From positions 62,001-126,000 of the forward strand of contig VTFK01000511.1 of the NCBI GenBank assembly GCA_009617715.1: 64,000 nt of DNA, given 5' to 3'. The translations under genes were made by a program, and so were the position numbers. Within the stretch, counting starts at the first letter, position 1; each line of letters opens with the position of its first letter. This stretch comes from Plectrocnemia conspersa (taxonomy: Eukaryota > Arthropoda > Insecta > Trichoptera > Polycentropodidae). This document shows, in pieces, positions 37,201-48,474 of the stretch. The notes below the pieces were generated by a model. That model saw only the letters and a list, made by a program, of their open reading frames with translations. It was not told the DNA's origin and ran no database searches.

Positions 37201-37560
37201 TATTTATGTATACTTCTACAAATATGACAGATACATTAATAAAATCACATTTTAATTTGCTTTTTAGGTTTAGTAGGTGCTGATGGAATCTTGAGTTACC
37301 CTATAATCAAGTATCAAACCTTTATCAAAATACTAACCTTGTAGTGTGATGAACCAGATGTGTTATTATAATGGGACAAATACTGAGAAGGATGAGCTAT
37401 AAATACCATTTTTTAATTTAGAAACATGCCTGATATAAAATTATGATTTATTGCAAATAAAAGCATTGTCTAAGTGGTTAAATTTTTTTTTTAACCTAGC
37501 ATTTACAAGATTTATCTCCATTATTTAAAACAAACAATATGATATATAACCTTGAAAGCG
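34210..37560. other. Intergenic or intronic DNA
   Basis: Mostly AT-rich. A poly(C) run at about 34,288-34,298 marks an old insertion edge. The block 35,760-36,130 is G+C-richer and free of long frames, like 33.0-33.4 kb; both may be regulatory. No gene supported. Confidence 0.35.
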
Positions 37561-37582
37561 ATGCATAGTATGAATATTATTT

Positions 37583-37640
37583 GGTTGACATATTGCACAT
37601 GCCATTATGGCAACCAGAATGGCATGTGCAAATGTCACCA
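37583..37640. repeat. Hairpin of pre-miRNA size
   Basis: TGCACATGCCATT and its exact complement AATGGCATGTGCA flank an 11-base loop, and the stem continues outward after a small internal mismatch with TGACAT / ATGTCA. The stem is about 20 bp and not just A/T. It could be a microRNA precursor on either strand, or a foldback remnant. Confidence 0.45.
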
Positions 37641-38034
37641 TGTTCTCCGTTTGGGAGGAGTTTTAATGACAAACTCAGTTTTATAGTATAGATGGCATTC
37701 CTATTTAAAAAAAATATTGTCTGACAAATGTATGTTAATGACACAACCAGTCACTATGGTCCAAAAACAAATGTAATTAAATGACTTTAATATTCATTTT
37801 TATTAAAAGCAATAATTTTAATTATGATACAACTCTTGCGTCAAATGTTGTTTATGTATAGATCTAAAATTTGTTAATGTATCGTAAAACTCAGATCCAA
37901 ACGCTTGCTGTCATTGCGCATAAATAATATACTCTTGCGGAATGAATATTAATATACGCTTGCTAGGTGTGGAGTCCCATTAGTAACTCCATTTTTTATT
38001 TATTTTACTTCAAGTTTTTAAATTTTGAACGATC

Positions 38035-38160
38035 ATCACAGATTACGATTGCCTAGATTTCCTATTCTCACGGATGAATATCATGGTGATTAATTAAAAT
38101 CGAGCTAGGTCGTACATATCTGGTATTGAAACTTCTCTCATAATACAACTCATAGAGAAA
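38035..38160 (-). repeat. Dispersed repeat Y, copy 1
   Basis: In reverse, it matches 63,705-63,821: both contain ATGTACGACCTAGCTCGATT and CTGTGATGATC with AATCTAGG between. Unknown element. Confidence 0.55.
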
Positions 38161-38394
38161 ATTTTATATGTATTAAAAAAAAAAAAGGAAAAATACTTAC
38201 TTATATTATTATAATTCGTTTAGTTTAAGGGTCACTATTAAAACCAGTACCGACGCATTTAAATAAACTATGAAAGCACCGCTGTTTTACTTTTTCAATT
38301 AATATTTTAGCCACTTTCGAACCATTCTGAAAATGTATTTATAAAAACATTATTGGGTTATAACATGTTTCTGAGTGATTTCGAGAAACTCCGC

Positions 38395-38592
38395 TTCCTT
38401 TACCAGGTGTAAGAGACAGCTGTTGTGAGCCACGCCAAATAATTTAGCAAAACGAATAGATCAACGCACATCAATTTGTTTTTGCCTGTCGCCACGGTTT
38501 ATTTATGTTTCATAATCACAACAAGTCACCATTTGCCAAGTTCTCGTCCTTGTCCGGCCTTCCCCATTAAAGACTCCGTCTCTGTTAAGTTC
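38395..38592 (-). repeat. Dispersed repeat X, copy 2
   Basis: In reverse, homologous to 29,226-29,455: shared GGACAAGGACGAGAACTTGG, TTGATGTGCGTTGATC and TTGGCGTGGCTCACAAC. Confidence 0.5.
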
Positions 38593-38599
38593 ATTTTAA

Positions 38600-39445
38600 A
38601 TAAAAGGTAAGAATATTTACTTTTTTTTAAAACTCATTTTTTTAAATAATCTCTAAAAAAGGTGTATTCTTTTAATAGTACAAATATAAGTGTTGATAGT
38701 AAAAGTAAAAAAAACATATTAAAAAATATTTTGCCATCGTTTCAAAGTATATATTGAGCAACACTTTTCAGTGCACCTATTAAATTTTTAATATACTTAG
38801 CGAGACTAACGAAGACATTCAATAAACGCAATAAATTATTTAATGCTATCAAATAAAATTAAAAAGTCTAAGATATTAGACAGTAAGTAGAGGGCCTTAA
38901 GAAGCAGTTAAAAATATCTCGTTACTGTTAAACGCATCAACATCGATTTAGCTCATTTTATAAAAATTAAAATAGTATTTTAGATTTTAATACGAACTAG
39001 ACAGAATGACTGTATATAAATTTCTTTCTTTAGCAAATCATCTTTTTCGTGTTCCTTTAATTTAAAATTAAATAAAAATATATTACAATAATATTTCTTA
39101 AACATATATTGCGTTTCATTATAAATAGTACTTTTTTTACGAATTTACTTATATGATTTAATACATCTTATTGATGAAAATCGTTTTTAAAATTGAATCA
39201 CATAAGTAAAATGTCCAATATATATGAAACCCTAATTTCATTTGCGACTCATGAATAACTATCATAAACATAATTATTTTGTTAATGAAGTATTTAAAAT
39301 CTATATAAAAATATATAGAATATATTTTATGAAACGCATTACATATTTCCTAGAATACATTTTGATATGAAAAATGGAGTCAATAAAAATGTTAATTTTC
39401 ATGTGTAGTCTTTTCGTATTTAAATCACGCTCTAATCTCACTCGT
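38600..39445. other. AT-rich DNA, no gene seen
   Basis: No exon or repeat structure stands out. Confidence 0.4.
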
Positions 39446-39449
39446 CCAG

Positions 39450-39542
39450 CGACTCAATTCCCGCACTGCAATGAGATTGTTACAATCACATACCACAAAG
39501 GAGAGCCGGTCGAGAATTTCGAGCACGTATCAAAGGATCGAG
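39450..39542 (+). CDS. Candidate internal exon (phase 1-1), product unknown
   Basis: Between an acceptor (AATCTCACTCGTCCAG) and a donor (CGAG|GTATGA) lie 93 bases open in one frame, reading TQFPHCNEIVTITYHKGEPV and on to EHVSKDR. Codon content is not AT-driven. Symmetric phase-1 exons are common in extracellular modular proteins. I could not assign a family. Confidence 0.35.
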
Positions 39543-41432
39543 GTATGAACTTTACAAATTTACAATAAAAAGGACCCTTTTTTTTTACGTATCGACCGCA
39601 CACTGTTCGGGTTAAATTTTTGTGTGAAATATTCATATTTACGACTCGGTTACCTAACCCAAAGTTATTGTTATCAATGTATTAACTGGTCAGAGTTATC
39701 TACCTAAGGCATTGAGAAATGTTAACATTTCAAATGTGATACAGGTGCAAATTTCGTCTGGCTGTCGAGTGTAAATTTTCCGAATGGACCATTCTACGTA
39801 CTGCCTCTTACAGCGGTTGTACGTGACTCGGAATTTCTAAAAGTGTCTCTGAACTTTTAAACCCAGGCGGCCACGTTATTTTTTTATCTCTAATCGGAGG
39901 TTGGCTTTCATTAGAACTATTTTTATTTTGCTTATGTACACACCTAGTTAATGCTAAACTTTTTTTCTAGCCTCCACTCGTCCTTTAAATGACAATCGTA
40001 ATCGATCTAGAATTGATTTGATAAATATCGTGCATGTTATTTATATTAATAAAAGTATTGAAAAGTTAAAAATAGGTAATATAGTTTATTGAGAAGCAGA
40101 TGTAAATATGTTAGTAAATTAATATTGCAAATGGCTAAAGATCCTCTGTTCTTGAAATATAATATAAAAATACTCAGGCAACAAAAATCCGACACATTTA
40201 ATGTTAAACGCAAATTTTATTGTGATATTTATAACTTGATAATAATTTTAATTATAAATTTCGTTAAAAGTGATTCAAATTATTTTCAAGGTATAATACA
40301 TGATGGTATAACTGTTTCAACTTAGCTTTTGCTCACCAGTTTATTTTCACTTTTTGTAGCAGTCTAGTAAAATTTAATCAGGATAGTAAAAGTCTTATTG
40401 AATCATTTTGTTTCAGCGTGGGAGCTAATTCATTTATTAAAATTACGTATGCTTTTGATATAAATTCAAGGAAAACCGATTAAGTCAAGATTGAATCAAC
40501 GTAATTTCAACGGCCCATATAAATCATATATTAAGACAACGATTAAACAAATAAACACGATCGGTTAACGTGAAATTTAATGAAAATCCTATATATCAAA
40601 CAAATAAGCGTGGGCTATTTGGAAGTACATATTGAATAATGTATGTGTTTAAGTGAAATTTCAATCATAAAATCGATTCAACGTAGCATTGAATTTCAAG
40701 TGGAATTATGTAAATTTTATTCAACAAAAATTGAGACATTAAATTTATATGAAGGTAAATAATATACTATTAAGATAAATAAAGATCAATATATTTTTTT
40801 AATTTGACATCTTGTGATTCTTTAACATTGAGCTACTAGCATTTTAAATTAAAATATTGTTATGAATTTTTATCCCTTTTTTATGTCCCAAATAATGTTT
40901 ATTTTTATCATTATATTTTATTTAATGTTAATATTATTGAATATTATAAGCTGCTATAACATAATTTTTAGAAATAATTTTTGTGTTCGAAGAGTCTGTG
41001 ACAGACTTTCTTCTAGACTCGTGTGACAATCATTGTCATCACTGCAAAAATTTGTATTTCAGATTTGCTTAAAATTAGGGCTTACATCAAATTCGACGCA
41101 AAGCTCCAGCATGTCATAAAATATAAAAATTAAACCCAACTTGCGTGTTGTTTTTCTTTCTCGCTCTCTCTCTCTCTCTTTTGTGGTTTATTCGTTCATT
41201 TTTTGTCGTTTGTTACAAACACACGCATTTTGAGGCAATGAGGCACATTTGTACTGCGTCGCTAACCCTACCCGTTTTAAATTAGTCCCTAGCCGCATGC
41301 CACGAATTTCACGCCGGGCAGAAAAAAAGCAACAACGGGCACTAAAACCAAAGGCACGCGTAATAAAATTATTCCATGGTCGTATTTTTTATTAATTTTT
41401 ATTATAATTTTATGTATGATGTGTTTGTACAG
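39543..41432. other. Probable intronic or intergenic DNA
   Basis: AT-rich. A short (CT)n tract is at about 41,160-41,181. No other exon was recognised. Confidence 0.35.
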
Positions 41433-41582
41433 GGTGTACGTAAGGATTCTAATTTAATTGGAGGCAACAAAGAGCGTCCTGCAAGGCAGTTAACACTTCA
41501 GGCCCGCATGAGATTTATGGGCGAAGATCCAGGCACTTATGTAAATGCATACCTCCGGAAAGTGGTGCCTTTGTTGCCGGGG
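41433..41582 (+). CDS. Candidate internal exon (phase 0-0), product unknown
   Basis: After GTTTGTACAG, 50 codons stay open to GGG|GTAAAA. The peptide begins GVRKDSNLIGGNKERPARQL, contains RMRFMGEDPGTYVNAYLRK and ends VPLLPG. It is charged and non-repetitive, as in a real globular protein. The phase fits the exon at 45,607-45,885. No family recognised. Confidence 0.45.
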
Positions 41583-42265
41583 GTAAAAATTACGTCTTAT
41601 TCATAAACACACATGTTCGTATTTATCATGTTCTATATAGTTATCGTTGGTAAAGAAAATTGAGACAATATTTAAAAACATATTATATATTACAATTTTC
41701 CGCATCCATTTTTTGCTAAATCAAACACATTCATATCAATTATATAGCTAGTTAAAAAAAATTTTAATCAGATATTGTTTTTCACTCTAAATGATTCTAT
41801 AAAATATAGCTAAATATTTGATTGTATCGCAAAAGTATGTATATACTAATATATATACACTATTATACGTACTTTGGGTCAATATAAATTAATAATAATA
41901 AAATTTTATATGCCCATAATTTTGGGTTTAGCCCTTGTAAATTTCCGCTTAATGCTTGTTAAAATAATAACACATGCATGCCCATAATAACAATGTTCAG
42001 TAAGTGAAATACTGAAATAATATGAATAATTTCTATAGTATTTAATACATATGTATGTAATAGCGAACATTAGAACTAAGAATCGTTGTTGAGAAACCAA
42101 GACAAATTACCAAAAATGGCTAACAATATTTTGTGGTAATAAAAGTAAAAAACTCTTTGTAATATTTTTTTCTTTTTTGACACATTTGGTGTGCCTTTTC
42201 TTGAACTTTATTTTAACGAATTGAATCTGTAAACAAAGCAGTTATGTCATCTTTTTGGATGCCAA
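41583..42265. other. AT-rich DNA between exon candidates
   Basis: Nothing supported. Confidence 0.4.
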
Positions 42266-42267
42266 AT

Positions 42268-42365
42268 AGGGTTTTTCGGGTCCGGGTACCCGGACTCGGA
42301 CCCGTCGGGTTTTAGGTTAAAATAACCGGACCCGATACCCGGTCTAAGACCCGACGGGTCCGATT
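42268..42365. repeat. GC-rich CGGGTCC/GGACCCG repeat block
   Basis: A ~100-base block made of degenerate CGGGT-CCGGG units in both orientations, including the palindrome CCGGGTACCCGG. It stands out sharply from the AT-rich surroundings. Such sequences often form termini of DNA transposons, but I see no matching second end here. Confidence 0.55.
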
Positions 42366-42369
42366 CTTG

Positions 42370-43555
42370 TTTACGTCGCCCATTGACTTGTTTCGCAGAC
42401 TTGAAAATATATGTGTATTGCGGTAAGTAAGAACTTATTATTAATTCGCCTTAAAGTACTTTTTTGTGTAAACATGCAAATCTCGCAGATTTTAGTAAAA
42501 AATCTGTAAACAATGATAATTTGCTAAGCTTGTGATTACTCCTCTATTTTGAAGACATTTTTACACATCCAAATGGTTTTGTGCAGAAAAGTGTCCACTT
42601 TATTCAATTTCACAGACAAAATTCTCAACCCTACAATAACCCTATAATATGAATTTTACCTTTTTAACTCAATGGTATATTTTTGTAATATATTTTGGAA
42701 TAAAAGCGGATAAAAGTTCCCCTCCCCAACCATAGACAAAATGTCAATGTATTGAAACGTAGTTTGACACTTATATTACATTGACACATGCGAAGTAAAT
42801 CTCAAGGGAATCAAGCGAAAAATATAATATAATATAATATATAAATGTGACGTTGTAACTTCGTTGCTTAAAAAAACATATGCCTAAAATGTGAGAAACC
42901 AGTTACAAATTTATCGAAATAATGTTGCTAAGAACAAGATAAATATTATATATAATTTTCCAATAAATGCAATTCTGACTTGACTGAAATGATTGACATA
43001 TAATGTTGTTTTATTTTCATTTCAGTAATCTTTACTTTTTCTATTCTATATGCACATATTATTTAAATTAAATTGTAAGGGTTTTAATCACCTTACAATT
43101 TTTTATAGTTATAGGTTACTCTAACAATCATTTTAACATACGAATAGATACTCTGAAAAGTTTGGCCATACACAGTTGAAGAGAGATCTTATGATCAAAC
43201 AATTGCATTAATAATTGGTTTATTGCATAGACCACTCAATAGTGCATTTATCCCCAAACATTAATCAGCAATAAATACCGCTAAAATCTTTTTATTTGGA
43301 AAAGATACGCGATAAATAATATTTTCCAACCTGCGCATAATACTATCGTTATTCTATCCATGGTTACCGATCGCCAGAGTGGCCATCTGGATGAATACTA
43401 TTTTAAGTCGTGAACAAATCTTGTAAGTGTGACTAAGAAGCGTCAAACACTATAAAAATGTGACACTAGGTTACATTTTTTATAATGTTTGAGAACCAAT
43501 GTTTCTGTTATCTAATAGTTTGTGTAATATTAAATATTTCAACACCTTTAATTAT
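42370..43555. other. AT-rich DNA
   Basis: No gene seen. A short (ATAAT)n run is at about 42,823-42,843. Confidence 0.4.
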
Positions 43556-43558
43556 TAC

Positions 43559-43633
43559 TATGTATATATTATACATACATATACTAAGTACATACCTAAT
43601 GTACTTAGTATATGTATGTATAATATATACATA
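43559..43633. repeat. Near-perfect long hairpin (35-bp arms, 5-base loop)
   Basis: Arms 43,559-43,593 and 43,599-43,633 are exact complements around ACCTA. The core contains TACTAAGTACAT and its complement, so it is not a pure TA repeat. The perfect pairing implies recent origin or gene-conversion maintenance. Confidence 0.85.
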
Positions 43634-43639
43634 TGTAGA

Positions 43640-44536
43640 TATGTTTTTTTGTTGATGTCGTTTTAAACATTTGTAAAATAAGTCATCCATAAAATTATTA
43701 TTTGTTACAATTTACATATAAAATAAGTAAATTGTTTTACATACCTATATAGTTAAATATTGTGAATAGTATTGCAGGAAAAAATACACAAATACTAAAT
43801 ATTTTATTTAAAACGTTAATACAATATTTAATTCACTGTGCAAATACATTATTAAATAATTAAAAATATACAATTATACATCGGCAATTTTTAAAAACGT
43901 ACAATAATATTTCAGAGCAGAATATCAAATTTTATTTGTTTAAATAAATAGTTTGTATATTAAAAATAATTTTTAGATCAAATATATTAAAAAACGTTAA
44001 TTTACACAAAAATAAAAAACGAATATATATACAAAAAAATTATAGACAAGAAATAATGTTTATTTAATGTTATTTCATCGTAAAAGTATTTTTTCAAAAG
44101 TTATGCAATTTAAAATATAAACTACATATGTATATATGCATGTATTTGCAAAATAAAGTATTTTTTTGCAATAAAATATAAAGCACAGTTTTTGTGAAAT
44201 AAAATTTTGTTAGAAATATGAAAACAACTAACCTTAAATTAATGCAACACAAACTCTACATATATCATATTCTATTAAAATTAAGTTTCCAAATATTTGT
44301 TATTTTAAACTATTAAAATATCAAATAGTAAACGATATAATATTTATATGTTTGACATCATACCTCCGCCAGCTTCTCCACCACCGCTCGGAGAAATAAC
44401 TCACCATTTATCGTCTGTCGCAACATATGTAAATAATGTAATAAAACTCCAACTAGATTTTATTAAGTGTCTTACTAGCTACAAAATCACACCCCTGGGG
44501 TTCCTAAACCTAATATATATATACACTCATGTGTAT

Positions 44537-44592
<56 letters not shown>

Positions 44593-45606
44593 CACATGAG
44601 TAAATAGCAATAAAAATAAAACATACACCCAGTTCTTTATTGCGTTAAATTTTAATATTTTACGACACGCTGGGAGACGCGGGGCATTAAAAAAGGGGCG
44701 AGACTCACGTCGGATGCTGTTAGACCTGTGATTGGCAGCAGATTGACGCTTCATCTATAATCTGGATTTGTATCTGATTGGACTGACGTATTTTATATCA
44801 TCCTCGACGATAATGAATGAAACTCATCAGTCGGACTCTAATGAATAACGAGCCTCTATAAATTAATATTCAAAATTTCATTATATGTAATCGGGATACA
44901 AATTGCTGCCTAGTATACCAAAACTGGTTTCACACTGATTGCGCGAATCGTTATTGATTGGTCCACTAATAATGTATTTATAGTAATTATTTCGTTTCGT
45001 TCAGTGTAATATATAATGAGATTGTTTTGAATTGCCTTTGAATACGTGGCAAACAATTTGCTCTGTGCGTGAATTTTATAAGCTGCAATACCAATTGACA
45101 GTATTATATATTATTAGTATTGTTTTACTATTTAGGCACCACTGTTTGTTTGTATATTATGCAATAGAATTTTTCATTTTTTAATGTATGTACTATGTAT
45201 GTTTCAGTAAAAATTTATATTTATGTATAAACATGATTATTTACACTTTATCAATTATTTTAATAAGCTTAGTATAACATAATATAATTTTGGTTTATCT
45301 ACAGTCTTCCTTAACGATTGTTTATATATACATATGTCATTATGCCTATGTCAGGAATCATTTACAAAAGAAGCCCTTTCCTTTTTATAAATATTTAAAA
45401 TTAAATATTACTATTAAAAGTTATGTTTTTTAGTATTTTCTTAATAGTAATATACACAAAAAATTTGGTTAAATTTAAATCTATTTTCTTTTTTATATTT
45501 TCTTTATCAATTGATATGATACTAGTTAAAAATATCAGTTGATGAAACGACGAAACCATGTTCTTTGTTTCAATTTCGTGTTCCCTTCCTTTATCTCTAT
45601 AATGAG
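43640..45606. other. Intronic or intergenic DNA with weak exon candidates
   Basis: Apart from the hairpins, two minus-strand segments have splice-like borders: about 44,757-44,712 (MKRQSAANHRSNSIR, donor GTGAGT) and about 44,405-44,355 (TINGELFLRAVVEKLAE, donor GTATGA). Their phases do not join, so I do not call them genes. Confidence 0.2.
44525..44601. repeat. (TA)n microsatellite inside a 15-bp inverted repeat
   Basis: ACTCATGTGTATAAA (44,525-44,539) and TTTATACACATGAGT (44,587-44,601) are exact complements flanking a TA run. Confidence 0.85.
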
Positions 45607-45885
45607 GAAGTCATGATAGCGTTAAGTCAATTATATAATTACAACCATCAGAAGCTCCCGCCTTCTACTTATTCGGATAACCGCTCGTCTGTCAACCAAT
45701 TGCTCAAAGAGGTGCAAATTGACGGTCTAACTGCGAATTATGTCCGAAATGTCGGATTAAAGACAACCTATCGGACGAGTGTTAAATTCCAATCTCAACC
45801 AAAGCAAATTAGAGCGTTGGCGAAAAATACAAATCTATCACCTATTACTTTACGGGCGTTAAGAAACAGTTGGATTAATGGTTCA
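45607..45885 (+). CDS. Candidate internal exon of 93 codons (phase 0-0), product unknown
   Basis: A pyrimidine-rich stretch (TTCCCTTCCTTTATCTCTAT) leads to an AG, then 93 open codons to a perfect donor (TCA|GTAAGT). The peptide starts EVMIALSQLYNYNHQKLPP, contains NQLLKEVQIDGLTANYVRN and ends LRALRNSWINGS. It is mixed basic and polar, with no membrane segment. The phase fits the exon at 41,433-41,582, suggesting one plus-strand gene with an intron of about 4 kb. Homology is not recognised; a domesticated or remnant mobile-element protein is not excluded. Confidence 0.5.
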
Positions 45886-46900
45886 GTAAGTAATTAGTGT
45901 TAGATTATTTTTTTAATTTTTTTATATACCAGCAGTGTGACATGGCTTTAAACAAATCCAACTTAAGACGTATAATAATTAAAGTTAATAAAAAAAAAAT
46001 TGGTTTATGATCTTCAAATTTAAATACATTTTCTTAGGTAGTCGACATATTCATTGACACAACATTTATTTTAGTAAAAAAAAATCCGGAGTTCTGTAAT
46101 TGATAAATTTGTTGATGATTAGTTATCTATGTCTGTCAAATATATTGAAATGTGTAATATTTCAAAGCTTATTTTATTTAACTTTTAGAAAGTAAATTGT
46201 TCATTATCGTGCAAGTGAATTATATCTTTTTAATTGGCCAATACAGTTACCGAGATTTTACTTAGTTTCCCTTTAATTAAACACTTGGACTGACCTGATA
46301 CTTCTACATAGACATAATAAACTAATTTGATTTTTTAAAAACAACTGTCGGAAGATGAATCACGAAAGATTTGCATAAACTCGAACAATGCTAAAATTTA
46401 CAACTCGCTTCCCACGCGGGTTAAAGTGATAAAAAATATATAAAGCGGGTTAAAGTGATAAAGTTCGTTTCTTTAACACTTTCAACGAACGCGCCGTTAA
46501 ATATAATAAGATTTAAACGGCCCAGTTTAAAATCATTACTCACATCCTGAATTTTACTAAGAGCAATAACAAAAAAATGTATTCTCTTCGTCACAGTGTT
46601 CACAAAATTTGCAATAAAACCCCGTCGTTAAATTTTGATGGTGAATAAAATTTATCGCTGAAATAAGAGTTTTTTCATAAAGCATATAATAATACCATCT
46701 GTACCCGACTTTCCGGTACCAACATAGAATGTTAAATACATTAATATATAATTATTAAAGATTCATTATTTTAAATGCAAATCGAAAACCAGATTTAGAT
46801 AAAAAAATAGTTTAACACATACATGAACACTCGGTTCTTTTTTATGCGGTAGATTACAGGAAAACGCATAAAAAAAGACTAGACAAACGTATAAAAATAA
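45886..46900. other. AT-rich DNA
   Basis: No gene. If the exons before it are real, this is probably intron. Confidence 0.4.
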
Positions 46901-47300
46901 AGGATACGTTCCATATTTTTTTAAAACCGCATATAACCAAATCAATGAGATACAATATATCGAAAATCACATAAAAAAACGTTTATTAAATTTCAGAAAA
47001 ATAATTAGTCTTACCATATTCCTTCTAAAATATTTATTCATATTTTTATAAAAACGCTAACAATATTTTTTTTCACATTCTTTTTCTTAGAATTAGCATT
47101 GCTATACAGCACTAATTTTCTAAAACTGCATAGAACTAAACAAACAAGTTAAAATTACTGTAAATCGCACAGAAAAGCTTATTAAATTTCAGAAAACTAA
47201 TCTTAACATACTCCTTTTAAATTTATATATAAAAATTTTACAAAAATGTTAATCTTTTTTTACATTTTTTTTTTAGAATTATCATTACTATATATAAGTG
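46900..47300. repeat. ~195-bp tandem repeat, about two copies
   Basis: Blocks around 46,920-47,110 and 47,120-47,295 share AAAACCGCATA/AAAACTGCATA, TATTAAATTTCAGAAAA, a TACTCCTT/TATTCCTT motif and TTTTTTAGAATTA(G/T)CATT. Non-coding. Confidence 0.6.
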
Positions 47301-47689
47301 TTCGGCATAATTTGCGAACTGGTTCGAAATCACTTTCATCAGTAGAAGAGATATATAAAATAAAAATATTTTTATCGGTTTCATTAATACATAAACATAA
47401 TATCATTTAGGAGGTTTTAAATAAATCCAGGTATAACAGGTCACCAAACAAGTGGTTTTGTGATAAAAACACGAAGCACCTGGACATTGCTTGTTTTTAT
47501 CGAAAAGTGCTTGGACATGTTTCGTTTTTAAATAAACGGCAAATTTTTAAGGCTCGTTTTGATGAACAACGACATTTTTTCGAGGTCTGAGGAAAATACA
47601 GCATATGTAAGGCAATGAGAATTATTAATTAGAGGAATAAAACCACTTTCGAAAATAGGAGAAAAATCTAGTTTTTAATTGTTAAAGGA

Positions 47690-47770
47690 TTTGAACTACT
47701 CATCCTATGGCAAACCTTTTAATCTGAAATCAAGTGTCAAAACCATTATACTAGCTAATTGTTAACTTGT
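47690..47770 (-). ncRNA. tRNA-like remnant or tRNA-derived SINE head
   Basis: On the minus strand TAGTATAATGG resembles a pol III A box and AGTTCAAATCC a B box, about 50 bases apart. Only a partial anticodon-like stem can be drawn and the acceptor stem does not pair, so it is not a functional tRNA as drawn. Confidence 0.3.
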
Positions 47771-47774
47771 ACAA

Positions 47775-48185
47775 TAAAACATCATATAGTATATAATTCA
47801 TAGAAAAAATAATGATAACATAGGCTAATTATCTTTTTTATTATTAAACATTTTGGACGTCACGAAACACATAAAAAATATATATATTATATATAATCAT
47901 AAAATATGCATAAATATTATTTGTTTTAAAGCGTTAAATTATTAATTTAAAAATATGTACTAACAATAAAATAACATCATAATAATAATCGATAAAAAAT
48001 AAATTCAAGGGCAAAACATATTGATTCATTCGTGTTTAATTTATACGTAGCAGTTGTTATGTCGCTGGTTATAAAAAAATCATAGTTAAATATGAATAAC
48101 ACAATAAAAAAAACAATTTTAATTTATCTACGAACATTGGCGCCAATATTGACGCAAGTTTAATAAGTAATATTTTATTTTAAAT
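47775..48185. other. AT-rich DNA
   Basis: Nothing seen. Confidence 0.4.
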
Positions 48186-48189
48186 CATA

Positions 48190-48470
48190 TAAATTGTGTC
48201 AATAATAATTTTGGTGACAAATTAGATTTACTTTATACAAATGTTAATAATTGCGTAGTAGTTAAAAGCGAATTTAACATAGTGCCGGAAGATAATTATC
48301 ACCCGGCACTAATGATAAAGTTAAATGTAAATAAAAACAGCATAATTACGAATGAGGTGGAATGCGTTAGCGATTGGAATGTATGCGGATGGTCGTTTGG
48401 AAATTGTGTATATTTTTATTTATTGAATAATTTACTTTTAGGTATGGATTGGAATCGAGTGCGTTGATGT
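48190..48470 (+). pseudogene. Non-LTR retrotransposon endonuclease fragment
   Basis: The plus-strand frame reads NNNFGDKLDLLYTNVNNC, then FNIVPEDNYHPALMIKLNV, then a WSF...YLLNN...MDW segment before a stop at 48,467. Jockey-type apurinic endonucleases carry 'LDLVL.N' followed by 'P.D.YHPAL' (with the catalytic His) and then a 'W.F....Y..LY..L...DW' linker, so the order fits. The rest of the element is gone and it is unlikely to be a host exon. Confidence 0.7.
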
Positions 48471-48474
48471 TAAA

